From assembly GCA_026874595.1 (NCBI GenBank), contig CM049306.1, forward strand, positions 10,747,019 to 10,811,018: DNA of 64,000 bases, written 5' to 3'. The notes beneath the pieces were generated by a model. It was given only the letters and a program-made list of their open reading frames with translations. It made no database searches and was not told where the DNA came from. This DNA is from Sipunculus nudus. Lineage: Eukaryota > Annelida > Sipuncula > Golfingiida > Sipunculidae. A program made the translations under genes and the position numbers. Of this stretch, positions 13,601 through 27,336 are shown piece by piece (position 1 is the first letter of the stretch; each line of letters begins with the position of its first letter).

Positions 13601-16600
13601 CGTAGCTCTTCATCATAAACAAAAGTGGTGGCACCACCTGCAACCATTTTCCACAGCGTCCATCTGTTCATCTGCCTTGGGATAAAATCACTCATATCTC
13701 AACAGTGGTTTGACTTATCAACCTGAAATTTTGCAGGTTTATAAATCCTGGATAGCTTTTTCGATTTTATGACAGGTGGCACAACCTACATTCACATTTA
13801 CTCTGCAGACATCCAAGCTCATATCTTGGGAACCATTTGACCAATTTGGCAAAACTTTTGCATGTGTATAGATCTCACATAGCAATTCATCATAGGCAAA
13901 ACTGGTGCCACCTGCAACCATTTATGCACAGCGTCCATCTGTTCATCTGCCTTTGGATAAAATCACTCATATATCAGCAGTGGTTTGACTTTTCCACCTG
14001 AAATTTGCAGGTTTATAAATCCTGGACAGGTTTCTCGATTTTATGACAGGTGGCACGACCTACATTCACATTTACTCTGCAGACATCCAAGCTCATATCT
14101 CGAGAACTGTTTAACCAATTTCGCAAAAATTTTGCATGTGTATAGATCTCACATACCTCGTCATCATAGGCAATACTGGTGGCGCCACCTGCAACCATTT
14201 TTGCACAGGGTCCATCTGTTCATCTGCCTTGGAATAAAATCACTCATTTCTCAGCAGTGGTCTGACTTATCAACTTGAAATTTTGCAGGTTTATAAATCC
14301 TGGACAGCTTTCTCAATTTTATGACAGGCGGCATGACCTACATTCACGTTTACTCTGCAGACATCCAAGCTCATATCTCGGGAACCTTTTGACTGATTTG
14401 GCCAAAATTTTGCATGTCTATAGATCTCACATAGCTCGTCATCTTAGGCATACCTGGATACCTGGTGGAGCCACCTGCAACCACTTATGCACAGCGTCCA
14501 TCTGTTCATCTGCCATAGGTAAAATCACTCATATCTCAGCAGTGGTCTGACTTATCAACCTGAAATTTTGCAGGTTGATACATCCTAGACAGCTTTCTTG
14601 ATTTTATGACAGGTGGCACGACCTACATTCACATTTACTCTGCAGACATCCAAGCTCATATCTTGGGAACCATTTGACCGATTTGGTAAAAATTTTGCAT
14701 GTGTATAGATCTCACATAGCTCGTCATCATAGGCAAAACTGGTGGCGCCACCTGCAACCATTTTTGCACAGGGTCCATCTGTTCATCTGCCTTGGGATAA
14801 AATCACTCATATCTCAGAAGTGGTTTGACTTTTCCACCTGAAATTTTGCAGATTTGTACATCCTGGACAGCTCTCTTGATTTTATGACAGGTGGCACGAC
14901 CTACATTCACGTTTACTTTGCAGATATCCAAACTCATATCTCGGGAACCATTTGACCAATTTGGCCAAAATTTAGCATGTGTATAGATCTCACATAGTTC
15001 TTCATCATAGGCAAAACTGGTGGCGCCACCTGCAACCACTTATGCACAGCGTCCATCTATTCATCTGCCTTGGGATAAAATCACTCATATCTCAGAAGTG
15101 GTTTGACTTATCCACCTGAAATTTTTCAGGCTTATACATCCTGGACAGCTTTCTCGATTTTATGACAGGTGGCACGACCTACATTCATGTTTACTCTGCA
15201 GACATCCAAGCTCATATCTCGGGAACCGTATGACCGATTTGGCCAAAATTTTGCATATGTATAGATCTCACATAGCTCTTCATCATAGGCAAAACTGGTG
15301 GCACCACCTGCAACCATTTTCGCACAGCATCCATCTGTTCATCTGCCTTTGGATAAAATCACTCATATATCAGCAGTGGTTTGACTTATCAACCTGAAAT
15401 TTTGCAGGTTTATAAATCCTGGATAGCTTTTTCGATTTTATGACAGGTTGCACAACCTACATTCACATTTACTCTGCAGACATCCAAGCTCATATCTTGG
15501 GAACCATTTGACCAATTTGGCAAAACTTTTGCATGTGTATAGATCTCACATAGCAATTCATCATAGGCAAAACTGGTGCCACCTGCAACCATTTATGCAC
15601 AGCGTCCATCTGTTCATCTGCCTTTGGATAAAATCACTCATATATCAGCAGTGGTTTGACTTTTCCACCTGAAATTTGCAGGTTTATAAATCCTGGACAG
15701 GTTTCTCGATTTTATGACAGGTGGCACGACCTACATTCACATTTACTCTGCAGACATCCAAGCTCATATCTCGAGAACTGTTTAACCAATTTCGCAAAAA
15801 TTTTGCATGTGTATAGATCTCACATAGCTCGTCATCATAGGCAATACTGGTGGAGCCACCTGCAACCACTTATGCACAGCGTCCATCTGTTCATCTGCCA
15901 TAGGTAAAATCACTCATATCTCAGCAGTGGTCTGACTTATCAACCTGAAATTTTGCAGGTTGATACATCCTAGACAGCTTTCTTGATTTTATGACAGGTG
16001 GCACGACCTACATTCACATTTACTCTGCAGACATCCAAGCTCATATCTTGGGAACCATTTGACCGATTTGGTAAAAATTTTGCATGTGTATAGATCTCAC
16101 ATAGCTCGTCATCATAGGCAAAACTGGTGGCGCCACCTGCAACCATTTTTGCACAGGGTCCATCTGTTCATCTGCCTTGGGATAAAATCACTCATATCTC
16201 AGAAGTGGTTTGACTTTTCCACCTGAAATTTTGCAGATTTGTACATCCTGGACAGCTCTCTTGATTTTATGACAGGTGGCACGACCTACATTCACGTTTA
16301 CTTTGCAAATATCCAAACTCATATCTCGGGAACCATTTGACCAATTTGGCCAAAATTTAGCATGTGTATAGATCTCACATAGTTCTTCATCATAGGCAAA
16401 ACTGGTGGCGCCACCTGCAACCACTTATGCACAGCGTCCATCTATTCATCTGCCTTGGGATAAAATCACTCATATCTCAGAAGTGGTTTGACTTATCCAC
16501 CTGAAATTTTTCAGGCTTATACATCCTGGACAGCTTTCTCGATTTTATGACAGGTGGCACGACCTACATTCATGTTTACTCTGCAGACATCCAAGCTCAT

Positions 16601-18183
16601 ATCTCGGGAACCGTATGACCGATTTGGCCAAAATTTTGCATATGTATAGATCTCACATAGCTCTTCATCATAGGCAAAACTGGTGGCACCACCTGCAACC
16701 ATTTTCGCACAGCATCCATCTGTTCATCTGCCTTTGGATAAAATCACTCATATATCAGCAGTGGTTTGACTTTTCCACCTGAAATTTTGCAGGTTTATAA
16801 ATCCTGGACAGCTCTCTTGATTTTATGACAGGTTGCACCACCTACATTCAGGTTTACTTTGCAGATATCAAAACTCATATCTCGGGAACTGTTTGACTGA
16901 TTAGGCTTAAATTTTTTATGTGTATAGATATCACGTAGCTCTTCATCATAGGCAAAACTGGTGGCGCCACCTGCAACCACTTATGCACAGCGTCCATCTG
17001 TTCATCTGCCTTGGGATAAAATCACTCATATCTCAGAAGTGGTTTGACTTATCCACCTGAAATTTTTCAGGTTTATACATCCTGGACAGCTTTCTCGATT
17101 TCATGAATGATGGCGCCACCTATATTCACATTTAGTCTGCAGACATCCAAGCTCGTATCTCGGTGATTGTTTGACCGATTGAGCCAAAATTTTGCTTGTG
17201 TATTGATCTCACGTAGCTCGTCATCATAGGCAAAACTGGTGGCGCCACCTGCAACCATTTTTGCACAGGGTCCATCTGTTCATCTGCCTTGGGATAAAAT
17301 CACTCATATCTCAGAAGTGGTTTGACTTATCCACCTGAAATTTTTCAGGTTTATACATCCTGGACAGCTTTCTCGATTTTATGACAGATGGTGCCACCTA
17401 TATTCACATTTAGTCTGCAGACATCCAAGCTCGTATCTCGGTGACTGTTTGACCGATTGAGCCAAAATTTTGCTTGTGTATAGATCTCACGTAGCTCTTC
17501 ATCATAAACAAAAGTGGTGGCACCACCTGCAACCATTTTCCACAGCGTCCATCTGTTCATCTGCCTTGGGATAAAATCACTCATATCTCAGCAGTGGTCT
17601 GACTTTTCCACCTGAAATTTTGCAGGTTTATACATCCTGGACAGCTCTCTTGATTTTATGACAGGTTGCACCACCTACATTCAGGTTTACTTTGCAGATA
17701 TCCAAACTCATATCTCGGGAATTGTTTGACTGATTTGGCCAAAATTTTGCATATGTATAGATCTCACATAGCTCTTCATCATAGCCAAAACTGGTGGCGC
17801 CATCTGCAACCACTTATGCACAGTGTCCATCTGTTCATCTGCCTTGGGATAAAATCACTCATGTCTCAAAAGTGGTTTGACTTATCCACCTGAAATTTTT
17901 CAGGTTTATACATCCTGGACAGCTTTCTCGATTTTATGACAGATGGCGCCACCTATATTCACATTTAGTCTGCAGACATCCAAGCTCATATCTCGGTGAC
18001 TGTTTGACTGATTGAGCCAAAATTTTGCATGTGTATAGATCTCACGTAGCTCGTCATCATAGGCAAAACTGGTGGCGCCACCTGCAACCATTTTTGCACA
18101 GGGTCCATCTGTTCATCTGCCTTGGGATAAAATCACTCATATCTCAGCAGTGGTTTGACTTATCAACTTGAAATTTTGCAGGT
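10679..18183. repeat. HOR block 2 (27 monomers, 7,505 bp)
   Basis: Order: a a b c d e f g h i m | b c d e f g | b c/d e f g h i m n o. It shares private changes with block 1. One is CATCTAGTCATC in the c monomer, against the usual CATCTGTTCATC. Another is GCTGGTCATCTTAGG in d, against GCTCGTCATCTTAGG. Stretch 12906-16794 matches 3732-7620 (offset 9,174 bp), including the same c/d chimera. Confidence 0.85.
15684..15960. repeat. Chimeric c/d monomer, second copy
   Basis: Same junction as at 6510, in the same context (b before, e after). The two copies most likely descend from one crossover followed by segmental duplication (offset 9,174 bp). Confidence 0.85.
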
Positions 18184-21100
18184 TTATAAATCCTGGATAG
18201 CTTTTTCGATTTTATGACAGGTGGCACGACCTACATTCACGTTTACTCTGCAGACATCCAAGCTCATATCTCGGGAACCTTTTGACCGATTTGGCCAAAA
18301 TTTTGCATGTGTATAGATCTCACATAGCTCGTCATCATAGGCAATACTGGTGGCGCCACCTGCAACCATTTTTGCACAGGGTCCATCTGTTCATCTGCCT
18401 TGGGATAAAATCACTCATATCTCAGCAGTGGTTTGACTTATCAACTTGAAATTTTGCAGGTTTATAAATCCTGGATAGCTTTTTCGATTTTATGACAGGT
18501 GGCACGACCTACATTCACGTTTACTCTGCTGACATCCAAGCTCATATCTCGGGAACCTTTTGACCGATTTGGCCAAAATTTTGCATGTGTATAGATCTCA
18601 CATAGCTCGTCATCATAGGCAATACTGGTGGCGCCACCTGCAACCATTTTCGCACAGCATCCATCTGTTCATCTGCCTTGGGATAAAATCACTCATATCT
18701 CAACAGTGGTTTGACTTATCAACCTGAAATTTTGCAGGTTTATAAATCCTGGATAGCTTTTTCGATTTTATGACAGGTGGCACAACCTACATTCACATTT
18801 ACTCTGCAGACATCCAAGCTCATATCTCGGGAACCATTTGACCAATTTGGCAAAACTTTTGCATGTGTATAGATCTCACATAGCAATTCATCATAGGCAA
18901 AACTGGTGCCACCTGCAACCATTTATGCACAGCGTCCATCTGTTCATCTGCCTTTGGATAAAATCACTCATATATCAGCAGTGGTTTGACTTTTCCACCT
19001 GAAATTTGCAGGTTTATAAATCCTGGACAGGTTTCTCGATTTTATGACAGGTGGCACGACCTACATTCACATTTACTCTGCAGACATCCAAGCTCATATC
19101 TCGTGAACTGTTTAACCAATTTCGCAAAAATTTTGCATGTGTATAGATCTCACATAGCTCGTCATCATAGGCAATACTGGTGGCGCCACCTGCAACCATT
19201 TTTGCACAGGGTCCATCTAGTCATCTGCCTTGGAATAAAATCACTCATATCTCAGCAGTGGTCTGACTTATCAACTTGAAATTTTGCAGGTTTATAAATC
19301 CTGGACAGCTTTCTCAATTTTATGACAGGCGGCATGACCTACATTCACGTTTACTCTGCAGACATCCAAGCTCATATCTCGGGAACCTTTTGACTGATTT
19401 GGCCAAAATTTTGCATGTCTATAGATCTCACATAGTTCGTCATCTTAGGCATACCTGGATACCTGGTGGAGCCACCTGCAACCACTTATGCACAGCGTCC
19501 ATCTGTTCATCTGCCATAGGTAAAATCACTCATATCTCAGCAGTGGTCTGACTTATCAACCTGAAATTTTGCAGGTTGATACATCCTAGACAGCTTTCTT
19601 GATTTTATGACAGGTGGCACGACCTACATTCACATTTACTCTGCAGACATCCAAGCTCATATCTTGGGAACCATTTGACCGATTTGGTAAAAATTTTGCA
19701 TGTGTATAGATCTCACATAGCTCGTCATCATAGGCAAAACTGGTGGCGCCACCTGCAACCATTTTTGCACAGGGTCCATCTGTTCATCTGCCTTGGGATA
19801 AAATCACTCATATCTCAGAAGTGGTTTGACTTTTCCACCTGAAATTTTGCAGATTTGTACATCCTGGACAGCTCTCTTGATTTTATGACAGGTGGCACGA
19901 CCTACATTCACGTTTACTTTGCAGATATCCAAACTCATATCTCGGGAACCATTTGACCAATTTGGCCAAAATTTTGCATGTGTATAGATCTCTCATAGTT
20001 CTTCATCATAGGCAAAACTGGTGGCGCCACCTGCAACCACTTATGCACAGCATCCATCTATTCATCTGCCTTGGGATAAAATCACTCATATCTCAGAAGT
20101 GGTTTGACTTATCCACCTGAAATTTTTCAGGTTTATACATCCTGGACAGCTTTCTCGATTTTATGACAGGTGGCACGACCTACATTCATGTTTACTCTGC
20201 AGACATCCAAGCTCATATCTCGGGAACCGTATGACCGATTTGGCCAAAATTTTGCATATGTATAGATCTCACATAGCTCTTCATCATAGGCAAAACTGGT
20301 GGCACCACCTGCAACTATTTTCGCACAGCATCCATCTGTTCATCTGCCTTTGGATAAAATCACTCATATATCAGCAGTGGTTTGACTTTTCCACCTGAAA
20401 TTTTGCAGGTTTATAAATCCTGGACAGCTCTCTTGATTTTATGACAGGTTGCACCACCTACATTCAGGTTTACTTTGCAGATATCAAAACTCATATCTCG
20501 GGAACCGTTTGACTGATTTGGCTTAAATTTTTTATGTGTATAGATATCACGTAGCTCTTCATCATAGGCAAAACTGGTGGCGCCACCTGCAACCACTTAT
20601 GCACAGCGTCCATCTGTTCATCTGCCTTGGGATAAAATCACTCATATCTCAGAAGTGGTTTGAATTATCCACCTGAAATTTTTCAGGTTTATACATCCTG
20701 GACAGCTTTCTCGATTTCATGAATGATGGCGCCACCTATATTCACATTTAGTCTGCAGACATCCAAGCTCGTATCTCGGTGATTGTTTGACCGATTGAGC
20801 CAAAATTTTGCTTGTGTATAGATCTCACGTAGCTCGTCATCATAGGCAAAACTGGTGGCACCACCTGCAACCATTTTTGCACAGCATCCATCTGTTCATC
20901 TGCCTTCGGATAAAATCACTCATATATCAGCAGTGGTTTGACTTTTCCACCTGAAATTTTGCAGGTTTATACATCCTGGACAGCTCTCTTGATTTTATGA
21001 CAGGTTGCACCGCCTACATACAGGTTTACTTTGCAGATATCCAAGCTCGTATCTCGGTGACTGTTTGACAGATTGAGCCAAAAGTTTGCATGTGTATAAA

Positions 21101-23453
21101 CCTCACGTAGCTCGTCATCATAGGCAAAACTGGTGGCGCCATCTGCAACCATTTTTGCACAGGGTCCATCTGTTCATCTGCCTTGGGATAAAATCACTCA
21201 TATCTCAGAAGTGGTTTGACTTATCCACCTGAAATTATGCAGGTTTATACATCCTGGACAGCTTTCTCGATTTTATGACAGATGGCACCACCTATATTCA
21301 CATTTAGTCTGCAGACATCCAAGCTCATATCTCGGTGACTGTTTGACCGATTGAGCAAAAATTTTGCATGTGTATAGATCTCACGTAGCTCGTCATCATA
21401 GGCAAAACTGGTGGCACCACCTGCAACCATTTTTGCACAGGGTTCATCTGCCTTTGGATAAAATCACTCATATCTCAGCAGTGGTCTGACTTATCAACTT
21501 GAAATTTTGCAGGTTTATACATCCTGGAGAGCTTTCTCAATTTTATGACAGGTGGCACGACCTACATTCACGTTTACTCTGCAGACATCCAAGCTCATAT
21601 CTCGGGAACCGTATGACCGATTTGGCCAAAATTTTGCATGTGTATAGATCTCACATAGCTCTACATCATAGGCAAAACTGGTGCCACCTGCAACCATTTA
21701 TGCACAGCGTCCATCTGTTCATCTGCCTTTGGATAAAATCACTCATATATCAGCAGTGGTTTGACTTTTCCACCTGAAATTTTGCAGGTTTATAAATCCT
21801 GGACAGCTCTCTTGATTTTATGACAGGTTGCACCACCTACATTCAGGTTTACTTTGCAGATATCAAAACTCATATCTCGGGAACCGTTTGACTGATTTGG
21901 CTTAAATTTTTTATGTGTATAGATATCACGTAGCTCTTCATCATAGGCAAAACTGGTGGCGCCACCTGCAACCACTTATGCACAGCGTCCATCTGTTCAT
22001 CTGCCTTGGGATAAAATCACTCATATCTCAGAAGTGGTTTGACTTATCCACCTGAAATTTTTCAGGTTTATACATCCTGGACAGCTTTCTCGATTTCATG
22101 AATGATGGCGCCACCTATATTCACATTTAGTCTGCAGACATCCAAGCTCGTATCTCGGTGATTGTTTGACCGATTGAGCCAAAATTTTGCTTGTGTATTG
22201 ATCTCACGTAGCTCGTCATCATAGGCAAAACTGGTGGCGCCACCTGCAACCATTTTTGCACAGGGTCCATCTGTTCATCTGCCTTGGGATAAAATCACTC
22301 ATATCTCAGAAGTGGTTTGACTTATCCACCTGAAATTTTTCAGGTTTATACATCCTGGACAGCTTTCTCGATTTTATGACAGATGGTGCCACCTATATTC
22401 ACATTTAGTCTGCAGACATCCAAGCTCGTATCTCGGTGACTGTTTGACCGATTGAGCCAAAATTTTGCTTGTGTATAGATCTCACGTAGCTCTTCATCAT
22501 AAACAAAAGTGGTGGCACCACCTGCAACCATTTTCCACAGCGTCCATCTGTTCATCTGCCTTGGGATAAAATCACTCATATCTCAGCAGTGGTCTGACTT
22601 TTCCACCTGAAATTTTGCAGGTTTATACATCCTGGACAGCTCTCTTGATTTTATGACAGGTGGCACGACCAACATTCACGTTTACTCTGCAGACATCCAA
22701 GCTCATATCTCGGGAACCGTATGACCGTTTCGGCCAAAATTTTGCATGTGTATAGATCTCACATAGCTCTTCATCATAGGCAAAACTGGTGCCACCTGCA
22801 ACCATTTATGCACAGCGTCCATCTGTTCATCTGCCTTTGGATAAAATCACTCATATATCAGCAGTGGTTTGACTTTTCCACCTGAAATTTTGCAGGTTTA
22901 TACATCCTGGACAGCTCTCTTGATTTTATGACAGGTTGCACCACCTACATTCAGGTTTACTTTGCAGATATCCAAACTCATATCTCGGGAATTGTTTGAC
23001 TGATTTGGCCAAAATTTTGCATATGTATAGATCTCACATAGCTCTTCATCATAGCCAAAACTGGTGGCGCCATCTGCAACCACTTATGCACAGTGTCCAT
23101 CTGTTCATCTGCCTTGGGATAAAATCACTCATGTCTCAAAAGTGGTTTGACTTATCCACCTGAAATTTTTCAGGTTTATACATCCTGGACAGCTTTCTCG
23201 ATTTTATGACAGATGGCGCCACCTATATTCACATTTAGTCTGCAGACATCCAAGCTCATATCTCGGTGACTGTTTGACTGATTGAGCCAAAATTTTGCAT
23301 GTGTATAGATCTCACGTAGCTCGTCATCATAGGCAAAACTGGTGGCGCCACCTGCAACCATTTTTGCACAGGGTCCATCTGTTCATCTGCCTTGGGATAA
23401 AATCACTCATATCTCAGCAGTGGTTTGACTTATCAACTTGAAATTTTGCAGGT
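18184..23453. repeat. HOR block 3 (19 monomers, 5,270 bp), closest to a full HOR
   Basis: Order: a a b c d e f g h i j k l h i m p n o. It includes every type of the inferred 18-mer, plus one extra a monomer. It is the first block with type p, at 22623 (GACCGTTTCGGCCAAAA). Confidence 0.85.
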
Positions 23454-26400
23454 TTATAAATCCTGGATAGCTTTTTCGATTTTATGACAGGTGGCACGAC
23501 CTACATTCATGTTTACTCTGCAGACATCCAAGCTCATATCTCGGGAACCTTTTGACCGATTTGGCCAAAATTTTGCATGTGTATAGATCTCACATAGCTC
23601 GTCATCATAGGCAATACTGGTGGCGCCACCTGCAACCATTTTCGCACAGCATCCATCTGTTCATCTGCCTTGGGATAAAATCACTCATATCTCAACAGTG
23701 GTTTGACTTATCAACCTGAAATTTTGCAGGTTTATAAATCCTGGACAGGTTTCTCGATTTTATGACAGGTGGCACGACCTACATTCACATTTACTCTGCA
23801 GACATCCAAGCTCATATCTCGTGAACTGTTTAACCAATTTCGCAAAAATTTTGCATGTGTATAGATCTCACATAGCTCGTCATCATAGGCAATACTGGTG
23901 GCGCCACCTGCAACCATTTTTGCACAGGGTCCATCTAGTCATCTGCCTTGGAATAAAATCACTCATATCTCAGCAGTGGTCTGACTTATCAACTTGAAAT
24001 TTTGCAGGTTTATAAATCCTGGACAGCTTTCTCAATTTTATGACAGGCGGCATGACCTACATTCACGTTTACTCTGCAGACATCCAAGCTCATATCTCGG
24101 GAACCTTTTGACTGATTTGGCCAAAATTTTGCATGTCTATAGATCTCACATAGCTCGTCATCTTAGGCATACCTGGATACCTGGTGGAGCCACCTGCAAC
24201 CACTTATGCACAGCGTCCATCTGTTCATCTGCCATAGGTAAAATCACTCATATCTCAGCAGTGGTCTGACTTATCAACCTGAAATTTTGCAGGTTGATAC
24301 ATCCTAGACAGCTTTCTTGATTTTATGACAGGTGGCACGACCTACATTCACATTTACTCTGCAGACATCCAAGCTCATATCTTGGGAACCATTTGACCGA
24401 TTTGGTAAAAATTTTGCATGTGTATAGATCTCACATAGCTCGTCATCATAGGCAAAACTGGTGGCGCCACCTGCAACCATTTTTGCACAGGGTCCATCTG
24501 TTCATCTGCCTTGGGATAAAATCACTCATATCTCAGAAGTGGTTTGACTTTTCCACCTGAAATTTTGCAGATTTGTACATCCTGGACAGCTCTCTTGATT
24601 TTATGACAGGTGGCACGACCTACATTCACGTTTACTTTGCAGATATCCAAACTCATATCTCGGGAACCATTTGACCAATTTGGCCAAAATTTAGCATGTG
24701 TATAGATCTCTCATAGTTCTTCATCATAGGCAAAACTGGTGGCGCCACCTGCAACCACTTATGCACAGCGTCCATCTATTCATCTGCCTTGGGATAAAAT
24801 CACTCATATCTCAGAAGTGGTTTGACTTATCCACCTGAAATTTTTCAGGTTTATACATCCTGGACAGCTTTCTCGATTTTATGACAGGTGGCACGACCTA
24901 CATTCATGTTTACTCTGCAGACATCCAAGCTCATATCTCGGGAACCGTATGACCGATTTGGCCAAAATTTTGCATATGTATAGATCTCACATAGCTCTTC
25001 ATCATAGGCAAAACTGGTGGCACCACCTGCAACCATTTTCGCACAGCATCCATCTGTTCATCTGCCTTCGGATAAAATCACTCATATCTCAGAAGTGGTT
25101 TGACTTATCCACCTGAAATTATGCAGGTTTATACATCCTGGACAGCTTTCTCGATTTTATGACAGATGGCACCACCTATATTCACATTTAGTCTGCAGAC
25201 ATGCAAGCTCAGATCTCGGTGATTGTTTGACCGATTGAGCAAAAATTTTGCATGTGTATAGATCTCACGTAGCTCGTCATCATAGGCAAAACTGGTGGCA
25301 CCACCTGCAACCATTTTTGCACAGGGTTCATCTGCCTTTGGATAAAATCACTCATATCTCAGCAGTGGTCTGACTTATCAACTTGAAATTTTGCAGGTTT
25401 ATACATCCTGGAGAGCTTTCTCAATTTTATGACAGGTGGCACGACCTACATTCACGTTTACTCTGCAGACATCCAAGCTCATATCTCGGGAACCGTATGA
25501 CCGATTTGGCCAAAATTTTGCATGTGTATAGATCTCACATAGCTCTACATCATAGGCAAAACTGGTGCCACCTGCAACCATTTATGCACAGCGTCCATCT
25601 GTTCATCTGCCTTTGGATAAAATCACTCATATATCAGCAGTGGTTTGACTTTTCCACCTGAAATTTTGCAGGTTTATAAATCCTGGACAGCTCTCTTGAT
25701 TTTATGACAGGTTGCACCACCTACATTCAGGTTTACTTTGCAGATATCAAAACTCATATCTCGGGAACCGTTTGACTGATTTGGCTTAAATTTTTTATGT
25801 GTATAGATATCACGTAGCTCTTCATCATAGGCAAAACTGGTGGCGCCACCTGCAACCACTTATGCACAGCGTCCATCTGTTCATCTGCCTTGGGATAAAA
25901 TCACTCATATCTCAGAAGTGGTTTGACTTATCCACCTGAAATTTTTCAGGTTTATACATCCTGGACAGCTTTCTCGATTTCATGAATGATGGCGCCACCT
26001 ATATTCACATTTAGTCTGCAGACATCCAAGCTCGTATCTCGGTGATTGTTTGACCGATTGAGCCAAAATTTTGCTTGTGTATTGATCTCACGTAGCTCGT
26101 CATCATAGGCAAAACTGGTGGCGCCACCTGCAACCATTTTTGCACAGGGTCCATCTGTTCATCTGCCTTGGGATAAAATCACTCATATCTCAGAAGTGGT
26201 TTGACTTATCCACCTGAAATTTTTCAGGTTTATACATCCTGGACAGCTTTCTCAATTTTATGACAGATGGTGCCACCTATATTCACATTTAGTCTGCAGA
26301 CATCCAAGCTCGTATCTCGGTGACTGTTTGACCGATTGAGCCAAAATTTTGCTTGTGTATAGATCTCACGTAGCTCTTCATCATAAACAAAAGTGGTGGC

Positions 26401-27336
26401 ACCACCTGCAACCATTTTCCACAGCGTCCATCTGTTCATCTGCCTTGGGATAAAATCACTCATATCTCAGCAGTGGTCTGACTTTTCCACCTGAAATTTT
26501 GCAGGTTTATACATCCTGGACAGCTCTCTTGATTTTATGACAGGTGGCACGACCAACATTCACGTTTACTCTGCAGACATCCAAGCTCATATCTCGGGAA
26601 CCGTATGACCGTTTCGGCCAAAATTTTGCATGTGTATAGATCTCACATAGCTCTTCATCATAGGCAAAACTGGTGCCACCTGCGACCATTTATGCACAGC
26701 GTCCATCTGTTCATCTGCCTTTGGATAAAATCACTCATATATCAGCAGTGGTTTGACTTTTCCACCTGAAATTTTGCAGGTTTATACATCCTGGACAGCT
26801 CTCTTGATTTTATGACAGGTTGCACCACCTACATTCAGGTTTACTTTGCAGATATCCAAACTCATATCTCGGGAATTGTTTGACTGATTTGGCCAAAATT
26901 TTGCATATGTATAGATCTCACATAGCTCTTCATCATAGCCAAAACTGGTGGCGCCATCTGCAACCACTTATGCACAGTGTCCATCTGTTCATCTGCCTTG
27001 GGATAAAATCACTCATGTCTCAAAAGTGGTTTGACTTATCCACCTGAAATTTTTCAGGTTTATACATCCTGGACAGCTTTCTCGATTTTATGACAGATGG
27101 CGCCACCTATATTCACATTTAGTCTGCAGACATCCAAGCTCATATCTCGGTGACTGTTTGACTGATTGAGCCAAAATTTTGCATGTGTATAGATCTCACG
27201 TAGCTCGTCATCATAGGCAAAACTGGTGGCGCCACCTGCAACCTTTTTGCACAGGGTCCATCTGTTCATCTGCCTTGGGATAAAATCACTCATATCTCAG
27301 CAGTGGTTTGACTTATCAACTTGAAATTTTGCAGGT
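23454..27336. repeat. HOR block 4 (14 monomers, 3,883 bp), internally deleted
   Basis: Order: a c d e f g k l h i m p n o. Compared with the 18-mer it lacks b (a is followed directly by c at 23732) and lacks h-i-j (g is followed by k at 25129). The monomer before k ends with the CTTCGGATAAAATC variant otherwise typical of i. This suggests that the h-i-j deletion was resolved inside a monomer by unequal exchange. Confidence 0.85.
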
